Shown: piece by piece, positions 11,764 through 24,468 of the stretch | Numbering within the stretch: position 1 is the first letter of the stretch | Layout: each line of letters starts with the position of its first letter | NCBI GenBank assembly: GCA_024704765.1 | Contig: JAKMXF010000295.1 | Coordinates: 124,001 to 188,000 of the forward strand | Direction of reading: 5' to 3' | Origin: Oopsacas minuta | Lineage: Eukaryota; Porifera; Hexactinellida; Lyssacinosida; Leucopsacidae | DNA length: 64,000 bases | Notes under the pieces: generated by a model | Told to the model about the DNA's origin: nothing | The model's input: only the letters and a program-made list of their open reading frames with translations | The model's database searches: none | Translations under genes and position numbers: made by a program

Positions 11764-12218
11764 GTTGGGATATGACGTTTTTTTGATAAAGTATTATTTG
11801 TTGTGCTGGATACCATCTTTCTATGGTCAATGCTAGAGTTTTGCAAGAGTACTGATTGATACTCTCATTGCCATTGTATATTTTCTGAAGATATACAATT
11901 TAGGCTTCTTTAGTATAAATTATGTAACTTCATTTGTTAGTTCACAGGTCTAATACTTGACAAAAATTAATATTAAATTGTGTGTTAGACAGAAAAGTAA
12001 TTAAATCATACGCCTAAGTTCACATTCTACCTAATATGATTACTATTCAAATCTTCTATCAAAGAATATATATAGATTAATTTCTATTACATCGTATCAC
12101 ACTTACAAATTAGAAAATAATATTCGTAAGTGACTTAATTTTCTCGCGTATCCCCTGGAATAGTCCTGGCGTATCCCCAGGGTACGCGTACCACAAGTTA
12201 GGAACCCCTGTTCTAATC

Positions 12219-12544
12219 CCTTCTGCCAATATTCACTTTAAGAAACCCTGTTTGTAGGCAAACCAAAAATATGACATTTAAATAGATTTCACCCCACACT
12301 GAATGATTAATAATAAATTTTGTGAAATATCAATAATTTATATTTTTAAAATTCCCTTTCTTAAACCTTCCTTCAAATTGGATGTCTTTTCACTGCAACC
12401 AAACCAGAACAGCTTCCTATATTTAAATAATATACTCAAACGGCATGCCGTATTTTCCTGAATATGCTCAGGGTGCATATTCTTTTCGTATCCATTATTT
12501 TTCTAAGTATCCTTTCATTTGTCGAAAATGCCAAAGATCTGCGT
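12219..12544. other. Short AT-rich spacer between hAT-A and the Harbinger element
   Basis: No feature supported between the hAT-A target duplication and the Harbinger end. Confidence 0.5.
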
Positions 12545-12555
12545 CCTTATTGACT

Positions 12556-12650
12556 AAAATTCTTAAGTCAAATTCTTAGAATTTTATTAACCTTAAGTGA
12601 AATTCTTAGAATAATTCTAAGAATTCGAACAATTCTAAGAAAAATATTTT
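12556..12650. repeat. Left subterminal palindrome array of the Harbinger element
   Basis: Several overlapping copies of the palindromic motif ATTCTTAGAAT / ATTCTAAGAAT sit within 95 bp. A matching array is at 15215-15395. Repeated subterminal sites are the usual binding sites of Harbinger proteins; that role here is inferred. Confidence 0.7.
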
Positions 12651-13104
12651 GTGAGGTAAAGAGGACACCTAATTTATAATTTATTCTACTTTTCTATGAA
12701 ATTATACTCAATACGCATTTATTTACAAAGAAGATTGTTAATCGCTTAAGACAATATGTTTGATTATCATATCCACATGTTGTAATGCTCAGCATAGAAC
12801 TGTAGTCGAATTACATACCAACTATATTTAGATACTATTTCTTGACGTCACTCTGAATTGTATTTTTACATCAATAAATGTATTTATGTAATTGAATTAT
12901 ATCTCATATATTTTGAAACATAATAGCGTTGTATCTAAACTTAGGTAAATAAAGTCAATGTCATTTGAGTGACGTCCTGCAAAAATATACGCAATCTATG
13001 CGATTTTATCCATTTACGTATATATATTATCATCTTTAGTTATAAGTATAAATAATAAAAAAAAGTTGACTAATTATGATAATATCTTACCAATCGCTCT
13101 CATT

Positions 13105-13895
13105 ATGACCATTGAAAAATCGAAAACTCGTTCAAAGAATGTTATTCAGGAGGAGGTGATGTCACTCGTGGATCTCATTGATGATCAAAAACCGAAGTTG
13201 TTCGGCGCTCTAACATCAACTCTGAATTTCGATGATAAGAACAAAATCTGGGGAGAAATTTCAGGGAGACTGTCTGAATTACATGCGAATATAAGAACAA
13301 GAGATGATGTCATGAAAAAATGGTCTAATATACTACCAAAGCATAAGTCTCTATTGCAGATAAGTTAGCATCAGTAAGAAAAACTGGAGGAGGTCCTGCA
13401 GACGCTGATTTGAATGAAATAGAAACTAAAATCAGTAGCATCAAAGAGAAGGAAGCCTTTGAAGGCATTGAATCGGTATCGATCTCCCTCTTGAATCCCA
13501 AGGTGCAAGTGATGAAACTGAAAGGATGCTGATAAGGCCAGTTCCCTCTGAAGATATTGAACAAATAAAGTTTTTCCAACAAGCTCCAAGAAAACGTCAT
13601 CGTTTGGAAAATGACGAATCGGAATCGACCAAACGTGCAATTTTAGGGAAAGAAGATAAGAAATTGGAGATTTTGGCTAACATTGATTCTTAGCTACATC
13701 GGCTTGAGAGTAAATTCGATCGAGTGATCCAGATTTTGCAACATACAGCAGCGGATCAATCAAAGACACTTTCTCTTCTGATGGCTAAAACTATGCCTCC
13801 TCGGTCGCATTTTCAGACATTACCCCCTTCATTTCCTACTTCTAATTTGTCTTCATGCCTCATTACTTTCAAAGTCAAGATTAGAATCCATAATT
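13105..13895 (+). pseudogene. Harbinger Myb/SANT-like accessory protein, broken
   Basis: The ATG at 13105 opens MTIEKSKTRSKNVIQEEVMS, then NKIWGEISGRLSELHANIRT and DDVMKKWSNI, a Myb/SANT-like tri-helical DNA-binding pattern. After a frameshift near 13350 the family hallmark RKTGGGPADADLNEIE follows, and after another near 13480 a charged tail ending in a leucine-rich segment (ESKFDRVIQILQ). There is one in-frame TAG near 13690. In this superfamily the protein binds the subterminal motifs and brings the transposase to the DNA and nucleus. It is convergent with the transposase gene. Confidence 0.82.
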
Positions 13896-13988
13896 AAGAC
13901 AATTATGTTGTAAGTAAATCAGAGCCTAATTCATTCATGTACTCAGTTAATTAATTAAACTTCCTATATCATGTGAAATAATTTATAA

Positions 13989-14990
13989 TTATATTTTCTT
14001 GAACCAAAATCCCACAACTGAATGTTCAGTGTCTTCTGTTTCGATGTAGGGTATGTCATTTTCCAAGTTTTCAATTTCAATTTGAAGACCGCAATCAATA
14101 CACAAATTATGAAGTATCATGGAGGATAAGATTAGTTTGCTAACCCTCTCTGGGCTATAGCACAAACTGCCACCAGTCTTGTCCATTGATCTCTATCTGC
14201 TCTTCCATATTCCAAAGGTACATTCAATTGTCTTTCGAGTCTTCAGGAAAGCACGATTATACCTTCTTTCGCGAGGTATAACAGGAGATAGTAGTGGAGT
14301 CATTAAATTTGGGCGCAATGGGTAACCACTATCGCCGAGAAACTACCCGTTAAGAATTGGAATTTCTTTGCTGGCGATTTTAAGAATGATTCCTGATTGC
14401 CTCCATATGAACGCGTCATGTGTGCTGCCTGGCCACTTCACAACTACATCAATAAACTTGAGTACATCGTCACATATCGCTTGGACGTTAATTGAATGAA
14501 ATCTTTTACGATTAACATAAATTGCTCCGTTGGTGCTAGGTGCAATAATTAGGATGTGTGTGCCGTCTATGCAACCTAATACTTTAGGAAACCCGAACTT
14601 TTCAATAAATCCATGCTGCATGCTCATCTGTCTAGCAGCAGTTAGAAACTGTATATAGTCTTTTGCAATTGAGCACAATGCATCTGTTACACCTCTAACA
14701 CAGTTGGACACAGAGGGTGGGAAATTCCATGAGCTGATGCAACCACAGTTTGGAAACTACCCGTAGCTAGAAACTGAAGAGTGACCGCTAATTGAGTTGT
14801 CACCGAAAGTGAATGAGATCGGCATGTAGATCTAGGCATGAAAGTCTCAATTTTATCATATAATTCTAAGAACATTTCTCTTCTGATTCTATAACGAGAA
14901 ATAAATTCTATATCTGTGTATGCATCAAGAGGGTTAACCTGTCACGAAATATTCTCTTGCGTCGTAAACTATCTATTTCCAGCTCCAAAA
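13989..14990 (-). pseudogene. HARBI1-like: HARBI1-like PIF/Harbinger transposase
   Basis: Read on the minus strand: RRKRIFRDRL at the start, a helix-turn-helix region (TQLAVTLQFLATGSFQTV), then VLGCIDGTHILIIAP (first Asp), VVKWPGSTHDAFIWRQSG (second Asp), GDSGYPLRP and RKTIECTFGIWKSR (Glu), ending in ERVSKLILSSMILHNLCID. The catalytic triad is complete. Lesions: a frameshift near 14700 between the DNA-binding and catalytic halves, a stop at 14344 after PILNG, and a stop near 14195. HARBI1 nucleases cut the TIRs and insert at TWA-like 3-bp targets. This copy is recently dead. Confidence 0.88.
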
Positions 14991-15214
14991 GAACAAAAAG
15001 CGAGGCCATGAGTTTATACAATAGTACACAAATGAGAACTGCAATGAATATCCTTTTCTTGGGTGGGGTAATTTATCTCATTAATGATAAATGAAGTATA
15101 CAAGTAGAAGGATTTTATTTTCTACTATGCGCATATCTTCTCAAAAATCGATTGAAGTCGAATGAATTGGCTTGAATTTTGTTAATCAATTGCAAGAATC
15201 GATCAAGTAGAATT

Positions 15215-15395
15215 ACCCAATTCTAAGAATTTTTCTTAGAATTGGGTAATTCTAATAAATTTTCTTAGAATCCGTTAAGTATAGCCAAGTTAAGAATTCT
15301 TAACGAAAAAGAAGGATATTTCATGAATTCTTAGGATTATTCTAGAATTACACTTAGAATTAAGTTAAGAATAATTCTTAGAATTTTAGTTAATA
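15215..15395. repeat. Right subterminal palindrome array of the Harbinger element
   Basis: A perfect hairpin (CCCAATTCTAAGAA / TTCTTAGAATTGGG) is followed by more TTCTTAGAAT copies and the inverted terminal repeat. It mirrors the array at 12556-12650. Confidence 0.7.
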
Positions 15396-15398
15396 AGG

Positions 15399-17094
15399 CT
15401 CATGGGAAATATTTACCCTTATTTGTTGCATGGTTATTTGTTACTTGAATTTCTACAATATTTTCTTTTTAACGTTAGTAATACATTGTATTCACAGAAT
15501 TTGATTCGATTTCCTAGTATCCAATGATTCTTCAGGAATTACGGTATATATATATTACTGCTACACAGTATTAGTTCATTATCGTGACTTCCAATTACTC
15601 TTTCGCAATTCTAACTCATTGTCTGTAATGCTCTGCTAGATTACTATGTTGCAATATTTGAGTTTTTGTAGAAAACTCAGGAGTAGTTAATAGCGTTCAA
15701 ATCTGACGTATCTCAAATATTTCTAATATTAGTTACATTATACATTTCTAGAAGTACCTTAATACTAAATTAGATGGCAATAAGTTAGATTATGACCTCT
15801 AACATTTCATTACATAGGTAAAAATGAGACCGCTCTTTCTTGATTTAAATATAGGGGTGCATGAAATATAGGGAGCAAGTATCCTCAACTGAATACTTAA
15901 ATATCTAGGGAAAGGTCACGCTTTTGCTGAGCGAATAAAGTGGTTTACTTGAGCACAACTTGGGAAATGTATTATTTTTTCTCCAAAGTTTATCCCAAAT
16001 ACGTCTATTAGTCTGTAACATATGTAATAGGTTAAGCCCGCTTGCCGCTAACTATCCATTGTTGAATTTCGTAACCAAACGACTTTATGCATGTTTGATG
16101 TTATCCTCCTCTTCTGACTGACTGATCTATTATAAATACTCACTTGCCAACTGTCCTGATATCAGCAGAACGTCCCGCTTTTGGAGATGTGTTGAGGGCA
16201 AATTAGGCCAAAGTCCCGCAGAGACTTTCCGAAAATCTCAATTGTATGGCATTTTGTAGTTCTGTCAAATCTAAATACTTCCCATGTCCCCCTCAATTAA
16301 TACATTCGTCGAGCTTTTTCTTCACTCAGGTTGGCAAGTATACAAATACGATCAAACCCCTTTTATAGAGCATCTTGAGAACAAAATTCTATGAGTTCAA
16401 TAGTCCTCATTTATAAATATAAATGTCCCATAGATACCGACAATTGCCTTTAATAATTAAAATGCTTAGGATCAATAAATTGTCACCTACAAATCTCATG
16501 TATTTCAATCTAGGCACCTTGGCAAGAACAAAGGTTATAATTTTGACTTCGGTACCCTCGAAGATCTGCCAAAAACCGGAATCCACAATGCTCAACAAGA
16601 AAATTATTTGAAGGATATTTCTTCAATAATTCTTATTCTACTCCAAATTATTTATTCCTTCGCAAAAATACTACTCAACAATTTCAGAGCTTATTATCGA
16701 GTCTGTCTTGAATGTTGATTCCCCTATTTCCCAAAACCTATGTTTATGGATACTTTATGACAAAACGATTTGAATACAATATTTTGTGGCTCCTTCTAAA
16801 TTTTCGTGATATTTTGTGCTAGTAGAATTTGTTACATGAAGCTTTACATTTTCCTATGAGTCTAACTCACTTTCTAACTTTCTCAAATACAACAAAATAT
16901 CCTAAAATAATCTTGTGTCATGATGTCCTTTTCACACTGGGTATTATAGAGATTATCAGATGTTCAAATTTTAGAAAATAACTATGTATATATGCGTGAA
17001 AGATTTGTGTGATTCAAGCTAAAGAAAAATTAGCACCATTTGATTGATAACAGCTGATTATTTAGAATATATATTTTCATAGACAATATGGATT
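15399..17094. other. Gene-free AT-rich stretch
   Basis: No gene supported. Around 16143-16339 a 10-bp inverted repeat (ACTTGCCAAC / GTTGGCAAGT) brackets about 200 bp, possibly the ends of a small non-autonomous element; this is weak. Confidence 0.4.
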
Positions 17095-17160
17095 AGAAGT
17101 AATTTGAACCCGCGACCTTGCATTATATATTCTGTGCACCCGTCACAAGGTTTGCTAGTA
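17095..17160 (-). repeat. tRNA-like remnant (SINE or tRNA pseudogene)
   Basis: On the minus strand the sequence contains AAGGTCGCGGGTTCAAATT, which matches a tRNA T-arm/B-box (GGTTCAAAT). It is preceded at the right distance by TAGCAAACCTTGTGACGGG, a poor A-box/D-arm. The acceptor and T-stem partners are not paired, so it is not a working tRNA. A tRNA-derived SINE head is the likeliest origin, but only one copy is visible. Confidence 0.28.
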
Positions 17161-20100
17161 TCAATGAGAATATAGTAATAATGTCAGATATAGGTATATT
17201 TTCGAAATTTTGGTAGTTAGTCCGTTTTTCGAACAAATAATACTTCACTTCAATGAAAATTATTGAACCAAAACATCTGATCAATTCAAGAATTATTGTA
17301 TATGTGAGTATGATTCAAAATAACCCATTAGTATTCCAAAATTTGCACAAATGTCTTCATTAGCAACCTCAATTTTGGAAACATGAAAATGTAAGTATAC
17401 AAGTAATTTGAGATGCAAAATACTGTACTAAAGTAGGATTTTAATATGCAGTCAACCTTGCTTAATATCTAGTGACAATGGTTTGATTAGAGCATTAACT
17501 AACTAGGCTGCAGCATAGGGACCCGAATATTGAATTATAATTTGGGTATATAATAAGCAATTTCATATTTGTATGTTGGCATAATTCCAAACCAATTTAA
17601 CAGTTTCGTTTTCCCCGAAATATCAAAGATTTTCGAAGATAACTAATTATACGTATATCAAATAATATTGATTTGAGCTCATTTATGAGGAGAATGCCAT
17701 AAATTGCTGTTTCTTCCCAGAATTGAGCATTTTCCCTTCGCGCAGGTATCAAATCCTTGGATAGGTCATAGGCGATCCTCAATTACAGCATCTAGATCCA
17801 AATCCCTATCCTGGCTCAAATATGATTGGTGTTCCTAAACTTCTGAAAGGATCTCTGATGCGATCACGATCCACTTTACGATCCTCTAATGATCCAATTT
17901 ATGATGGATTTTTTCAAATATAGTTGAATATTTTGAACACTGGACGTTTTGACTATAAGTTATTGTATGATTATCTATTTATTCATTCATCCATGTGCGG
18001 TACATGAATTCTAAAAGTGCTACCATGTATTACTGTATATTTGTGGATCCTATGTAGCATTGAACAACCATTTTATAAGTAAATATTGTCAGTTTATAGT
18101 AGTAACAACTTTGATTCTGTATACTGTGGAAACGGTATTTCCTAACAGATATTTACAGGGAAATGTAGTAATTAAATACGATCGGAACTTACTATTACAA
18201 TGGATTAACGATCCTCTTCCTATCCTCAAACGGAATCTAGATCCGGATAGTACGATGTTTGATCGAAAGGTTCTAATTCCCTATCCTTTGATAATAATCT
18301 AGGCTTCATGGTATGTTAGCAAGTATGAGTCATCATCTTCGTCTACTCAAGGTACATTTTCTAATGCGCCTATATTCACAATATTGTCCTAGAAATTAAT
18401 TGACAAAATCTGATGTATTTATTCAAAATTAAATTTATCAATGAGCCACTTTCTGTTACAAATATCAACAATACTTTCTGATATAATTGTAATACAATAA
18501 AAAGATTATATTTGCAAAGGTTTTAGGTAAATTTGAGGTAGAGGACAATTTCATTATATTCTTCTTTGGAAAAAGTATAGCTGAAACTTCCTTTCTGCAT
18601 TTTCTATTAAGCGATACGGCATGGATAATATGTGATATTATGACAGCAAAAAGATGCTAAAATTGTTGCTTTTTGTGCTGTAATATTTTTGGGCCGAATT
18701 ACTCCCTGGAAACTAGAAATTCTCCAAGGATTTCTCTTGTTTAACGCTCCCGTATAGTGCCAATACATTAGAGGGCTATCACAAAAATTCAATTTATATA
18801 AAATCAACATTTTCGTTCTAACAGGGGTGTCTAGCTATAGATTGTAAGTTTTCTAAGTTACTGCGTTTTCAATATTATTGTCTGCTGTATATTTAAAATA
18901 TTATTTTACGATTACCATAGACTGATTATCATACAATAAATATCGATATTTCCCCTTATATATCCTATGTATGATTTCTTAATTTCTAACCCTTCGTTTT
19001 TATTACCTAATACATTTACGAAAGGATTTGCCTACAAAACTCAGACCTCAATTATGGGGGGTTTTTTGGCGATTTGGAAGAACATTACCATTATATCAAA
19101 ATATTTGATAATTCAAAATTCAGCACGGTAAAACTATCATCAAATATGAGTTACTATATGCATAATCTGTGACATTCTATCTCAATAGAGTACTGAGCAA
19201 TTAGATATTATATAATTGGGTAAAAGTATTTTTACACAAACTATACTAATGAATTTTTCTAGCCAATTCCTGCCCCTGCAGCAAGAAAATTGGTATCCAT
19301 TTTGCGTATCAATTCGAGATTTTTTTGTATATCAAAGCTTAGTTTCATCCAAAAATATGATTTTGCCACAAACTGTTGGAATTGGTTTGCTATTACTAGT
19401 TTAAGAATTTGTTGTATTTACTTAAACAAGAAAAAATGAAAATGAATAGACATTTCGTTGTCTGACACTATCAGTAATGAAACATTTCCCACTAAATATT
19501 TAAGGTGTGTATCATTTTCTGACTATATATTTACTTTCGTATAGCTCTCATGATTTCATAAATATATTCCCACTGAACTTAACATTATGTTGTGTATTCA
19601 ACTTCATAGCATTCCGATATGTAAATCAACTAATTTATGAGAATGCAAGTACGTTGCCAGTTAATTATTATCAGTTTATATATCTGAATGATATATTTCT
19701 GTATTAGTGTGACAGTGGATATATCTGCTCGAGAGATATTTGTACCTTAGCCAAGGCTTTTTAGAGCAGAATTTTGTAGCTCACAATGTGTATAGTGTTT
19801 GTCATGTAAGTAATTTCAATCCAAAAATTTGGGTTAAAAATATCCATGATCCTGAAACACAATTTGAATTATTTCAATATGTGTAATATATTACTTCTGT
19901 CTATGAAAAAATAGTACCAAATTTCGCGATATCTCAAATTATACAAAGTACAAATTTATTTTAATTTTCCAAAGGTGGAATTGTGTCAATAATTGACTGT
20001 GTTGCATTACAATGACTCATGTTGAACATGTACCCTATTGTGTTTTTCTATATGATCTGAAGGATGGAAATAACGAATATATTCCTAATATGCTGTTCTC

Positions 20101-20848
20101 TCATCGAACATTTAGATAATGCATCAAGAAGGTAATATATATTACGTCAAAAGCTTATTAAAGTGTTTGTTGAGATATTTTTTATCACTTTCAACAAAGG
20201 ACGCAGGATGTTCTAAATTGTGTAAAAACCTGCTTTTTCTTGCTGCCCTGTGTAATATGTCAAAGATTGATTTATTTGCGAATAAGATTTAAGAGATCAA
20301 AGTCCATAAAATATATTGGATGCTAAATATTGGAACTATAAGTAGTCTACCATTTGATTATTACAATTTTGCTGTTTAAAGGATGGTATACCTCCAATAT
20401 TGATAGGTTATATGAATGTGGTGTTATGTAATCATGTGACTCTCAAAAATCGAAATCCCAGGAAGATGCAGTTCTTTTACCGTACTCAACATTGTTATAT
20501 ATATAAAGATATACAATGATATTTTGACATTCCAATTTATTATTGCTCTGAAATTGAATAAATTTCTCTATGTATATCGGTATCACCCTGATAATTCTTT
20601 ATGATACTGTTAAGTGTCTTCTCATGTATTGTTGATCCATTGGTAGAATCTAATTATATTTAGTTATTTATCGTGTGGGGATGTAAATTTAGCTACTCAT
20701 AGATATTATTCATTCAATACAGGAGTTATTGTGATCTAGTTATTCCAATTTACGTTGTACAAATGCATCTTTCCAATCTAATAATTAATTCTATAATCAT
20801 TTTTTGTTCTAAATGATCAAATTCTATTTACAGCCATTGCCTCTACCA
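17161..20848. other. Gene-free AT-rich stretch
   Basis: Several chance frames of 60-80 codons, none with a recognisable motif. No repeat boundary could be placed. Confidence 0.45.
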
Positions 20849-21080
20849 GAGGTCTTCAACCTTTTCCTTGTGAGAGCTGAATGTAAGTTGTATATCCAAT
20901 TAGCGAGCCGCATTAATAATTTAGGATCTAGTATTCTATACTTAATATCGCACTGTAGTCTGGTGAATATTTTATTATCTTATATTTTCACCAGTATCGA
21001 TCCTTTTGATTTATGCAAGATTGCATCCAGAGACATGCTCCAAGAACTCATCAGGCCATTTACTACGAAATCAATATAGC
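20849..21080 (-). mobile_element. Terminal fragment of a hAT-2-like element
   Basis: It begins CAGAGGTCTTCAACCTTTTC, and GCGAGCCGCATTAATAA follows within 80 bp. This tracks the inward-read right end of the hAT-2 element at 34385-36671 (CAGGGGTCTTCAACCTTTTT and GCGAGCCGCATTAAAAG). Further in, the minus-strand translation retains a faint match (DEFLEHVSGC, then IKRID) to the end of that element's transposase. The rest of the element and its other terminus are missing. Confidence 0.65.
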
Positions 21081-22154
21081 AGTATTCAACATCACATACT
21101 GCCTACACAATAATACTATTGTGCCCTTTTCGGTTGACATAATTGCCAATATGTAAATGGTACAAGTATTCGTATTTGCGAGCTATTAACACGTCCTATT
21201 ACTGTGGTAAATCTAATTTTCTTCGGAAATCGATGCTGCATCCTCTTTTGCCCATCCACATTCGGAAGAGATATTAATTTCTTTGCTCAAGCTAGCAAAG
21301 CATCCATGATTGTTGCTATTCATCACGATACAGGACAAATGTAAAACCATAGAAGAATCAAGTAGTGTTTGAAATTCGCTGTAGCTAAACTTTGTTATTT
21401 AACCCCTAGTTTCCATGGGTATCAGTATAAAGTGTTATCTATTCCTGTCTCAAATTGTAGCCACTTCCAATCTATCAAAACTCGCGAACATATTCCCGGG
21501 GTTACTGTAGCGACCTATTTAGCATGAAAACTGTATTATAAGACTCAATAGGATTGAAAAGATCGGGAAAAAATTTTATGACGCAACATACTACTTTTAA
21601 TTGAGTTAAGGGAATTCCTTAATATGCATTGATGTATGTATTGTGAAGAGTTAGTTAATAATATCAGTGAAGTGAGATGTAAATATTGTTAAATTATGAA
21701 GCTTCATCTGTTTTTATATATTATCAAGAAAAGTATGTAGTTGTTTATGAATACTTCCATAAATATCTTCTCAATTGTAGAATGTATCTAGAAAATTCCC
21801 AGAATTGTGCCAACCTAAGAATTATCCTTAGACTTGTCTAATTATTCGAAAGTTTAATAGGAATGTTCTTAAAAATGTTAGTGAAAACTGCTCCCTTTAT
21901 CTAACATTCTTAAGGCTGTCTGGTTCTTAACTATCGTTCCGAATCAAAGACAAAATAGTATTTTTAGCCAAAATGGACTGAAAAGAAACCCCCAAAAGGA
22001 AAATATGCCAATTTATTCTTTGGTGCAGAAAGTATTTTCGTTAATCCATATAGTTCATGCTGTGCAGAGACAACAAATATCTATAAGTAAAGTACAATAT
22101 CTATACAATTATAATCATATTTATTAATTTAGGCAATGCAAATTGCACTCAAAA
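21081..22154. other. AT-rich stretch, no gene
   Basis: Nothing supported. A few CTTAAGAAT-like motifs near 21780-21930 recall the Harbinger subterminal motif, but no element ends could be drawn. Confidence 0.4.
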
Positions 22155-22159
22155 TGGGG

Positions 22160-22198
22160 CACAGTGTAGCAAAAAGGCGAAAATGAGGGATTAGCCAA
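22160..22198 (+). repeat. Transib left end: heptamer - 23 bp - nonamer-like block
   Basis: CACAGTG at 22160-22166, a 23-bp spacer, and ATTAGCCAA at 22190-22198. The same 9-mer occurs at the other end. This heptamer/spacer/9-mer layout parallels a 23-type recombination signal. Confidence 0.75.
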
Positions 22199-22342
22199 AT
22201 TGTGACTTCAAATCGATAATATTTGTATTATACATATATATGAAATCGACCTCGTACATTTCACTGGACAAGTCAAATTTTTGATTATCTCACTCAAAAT
22301 ATGTGAGGATGACGTCATCACTAAAATCACTATTTCAAAATT

Positions 22343-24468
22343 TTAATAGATTATCAGGGATTCATAAAGTATGCTATCTTCGTTTGATTTAACCTTTCTA
22401 ATACTTTTGTGACGATTTAAAACCAATACAGGGTCACTGAAGCACAAAAGTCTGACTAAAATATCACGAAAGTTTTCAGAAAAGGATGTTTTTCTTACTA
22501 AATTTTCTCTATACCTTCTGACATACTTATTGCAAGCCTCTGAACATTCTTCAGAAAGGTTTTGTAGTCCATAACCATGATTATAGCAATAAATTATTTG
22601 AAAACAATGAGCAAGCAGTTTATGAAGAGAGGGAGTGATGCTTACCCAAGGAAAGTGATTCAAAACAATTTCATACGTTTCCTTGCAAAGATTTTCAAGA
22701 CCATGACAATTAATGTGGTCTTTGCTGTTAACTATCCTCAAAATCACCGAGAGGTTGTTTTGAATCATTTTAAGGGTTGGTTTATCAACTGGGTTAATAG
22801 TGGAGGTAGCGCATCTGAAGAAACCTCTTTTATCTCGGAAACAGTCTCGTGCAACATTACCAGTTGTTGAAGTCCCCCCTTGACTAGAGGGAATATCGAT
22901 TTTGATACTACATTTGGCTTCTATAATTGATCTTATTCGTTTCAAAGAATCCTGTACTTTTGTGCATGTAGGTGATCACTTTTTACAACCTGCGTCTAAG
23001 TGATATATGAGTAACATATACCACCTAAAGGCACAGAGATACGCATACAATGGAGAAGCTGCTAAGATGTTTATTTCGGAAGTAGGGTGGTGGGTAATGC
23101 CACAGAGTTTTTGGGAAGGTAGGGCAAATATTTCGTCCTCATTAATATCGTCAAATACTTGATTAGCATCAGTAATGTATCTATTAATTGGAAAACCTGA
23201 TCTGGCCCACTCTAAACTATTGATTTCCTTTCCTGTGGCCGTGTAAAGATGACATGATGCACCACCCGCTCCATCTAATAGACCTGCCATTTTGGTATCA
23301 AATATAGATTGAATAATTTCTACTTTTATGTGACGATTTTCAACTGCAATTCCTTGTTCTACAATTAATTTAGTTGCGGGATTTATGAGTGTACCCATAA
23401 TAAATTTAACGTTTTCGTGATTTTCCTTCAACGCAATTAAGCAGACTGCTCGAATGAAAAAGGTGAATTGGGGGAAGTATTGACGTATGATGAGAAACCT
23501 GTGTTATCTGTTATACGAATATCTGTTATAGATACTGTGTGTATCTAAACCTGGATTTGAGTTCACTTGCTTGTAAGAATTGTGTGAGCCTGATCCATCT
23601 AGACCGTCTGCAATTCGAATTGACAAGGATATTGTGAGTTGTTTACAATGGAATCGAAGCTTTTATTGATGTCGTTGAATTGTTAGTTCGAGTATTTCGA
23701 AATAAGGAACTGATACACCAATAGAGTTACCTTCAGGGTTAGTGACAAATAAAACGCTTCGTGAAAGGGAAATTTCTTGACGGTATTGCGATATTACTTT
23801 ATAGGATGGGAATACGATATCTTGTTTCAGTAATTTCTTCAACTGTGTGTATTTGAATGTTCCAATTTCGAGAAGATCTATTATATAACTTGACATAGGT
23901 ATCGAAACTTTCTTTACATTTCCGTACGTGCTTGTTGCGATTATTTCTTTGCATATACTGGAAGTTTCTCGATCATATTCCTGGTTAGAAATTAATTATA
24001 GAGCTCAAGCTGCAACTTTCTTCTCATCAACCTGCTCCCTTTGGGCAAGGAACTGAATATGCTTTAGCAAAAACGTTCAAACAGTTTCGAGCAGCTTTCA
24101 TTGTGAGTTTGAATAATGGTTTTCTGATCTCTGTTAGATTCTCTTCAATAAATGAGTGCTGCTCAGGGATAGAATCGACTGTGTCAATCGACATTTGTGA
24201 TCCAGAGTTACAAGTAGTGACTGAATAAAACTCCATACCCTCCCAAACGTTTAAGTTGTAAATCTTCTGGCAATGATCTCTGGATTTTCGAAGATTTCTT
24301 AATTTCCAACGAATAGTTTCAAACAGATCATCTGTCAAGGAATGAACTTCAATTATCTGACGAGCTGCACCAGAACAATTCCAACCATGTGATTTATAAT
24401 TATCGTATGCTTCTTTTTGTGAAATAAATGTTTTATCTATTGAACTGGTGGAAGGAAGTAATGTCTTG
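22343..24468 (-). pseudogene. Transib transposase (RAG1 core-like), broken
   Basis: Read in pieces on the minus strand. N-terminal region 24468-24027 (HSLTDDLFETIRWKLRNLRK, later RKPLFKLTMKAARNC). Then 23960-23663 (SYIIDLLEIGTFKYTQLKKL). Then IRIADGLDGSGSHNSYKQ near 23620-23570, holding the first catalytic Asp. Segment 23431-22976 has AGLLDGAGGASCHLYTATGK (second Asp plus the Cys/His zinc-binding start), KLCGITHHPTSE and LLIYHLDAG. Segment 22945-22343 has GGTSTTGNVARDCF, ITPSLHKLLAHCFQII and LQNLSEECSEACNKYVRRYR (catalytic Glu). The order and spacing match Transib and the related RAG1 core. At least four frameshifts or stops interrupt it. Transib enzymes make hairpin-type breaks next to CACAGTG heptamers. 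Family-level confidence is high from these motifs; no alignment was run. Confidence 0.85.

Larger units (their letters stand above)
7993..12210. mobile_element. hAT transposon (hAT-A), split by a pogo insertion
   Basis: The left end begins CAGGGGTTCCAAACC and the right end, read inward, CAGGGGTTCCTAACTTG, typical short hAT terminal repeats. The 8 bp outside each end are CTCTAATC (7985-7992) and TTCTAATC (12211-12218), an 8-bp target duplication with one mismatch. Removing the nested pogo element (8898-10973) leaves about 2.1 kb. That remainder encodes, on the minus strand, a BED-finger/ZBED5-like hAT transposase, now heavily damaged. Confidence 0.9.
12545..15398. mobile_element. PIF/Harbinger transposon with both genes
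   Basis: The left end reads CCTTATTGACTAAAATTCT and the right end, inward, CCTTATTAACTAAAATTCT. Each is followed by runs of an AATTCTTAGAATT-type palindrome. Between them lie the two genes that define the superfamily: a Myb/SANT-like accessory gene (plus strand, left) and a HARBI1-like DDE transposase (minus strand, right), which converge. The terminal repeat runs into TTA/TAA, so the exact 3-bp target duplication is ambiguous. Both genes carry a few frameshifts or stops. Confidence 0.88.

Noticed and set aside
16143-16339. Small element bounded by ACTTGCCAAC / GTTGGCAAGT
   Set aside because: The inverted repeat is only 10 bp and no target duplication is visible; mentioned only as a possibility.
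18060-18302. 80-codon frame in the quiet region
   Set aside because: No motif, no repeat support, and surrounded by similar chance frames.
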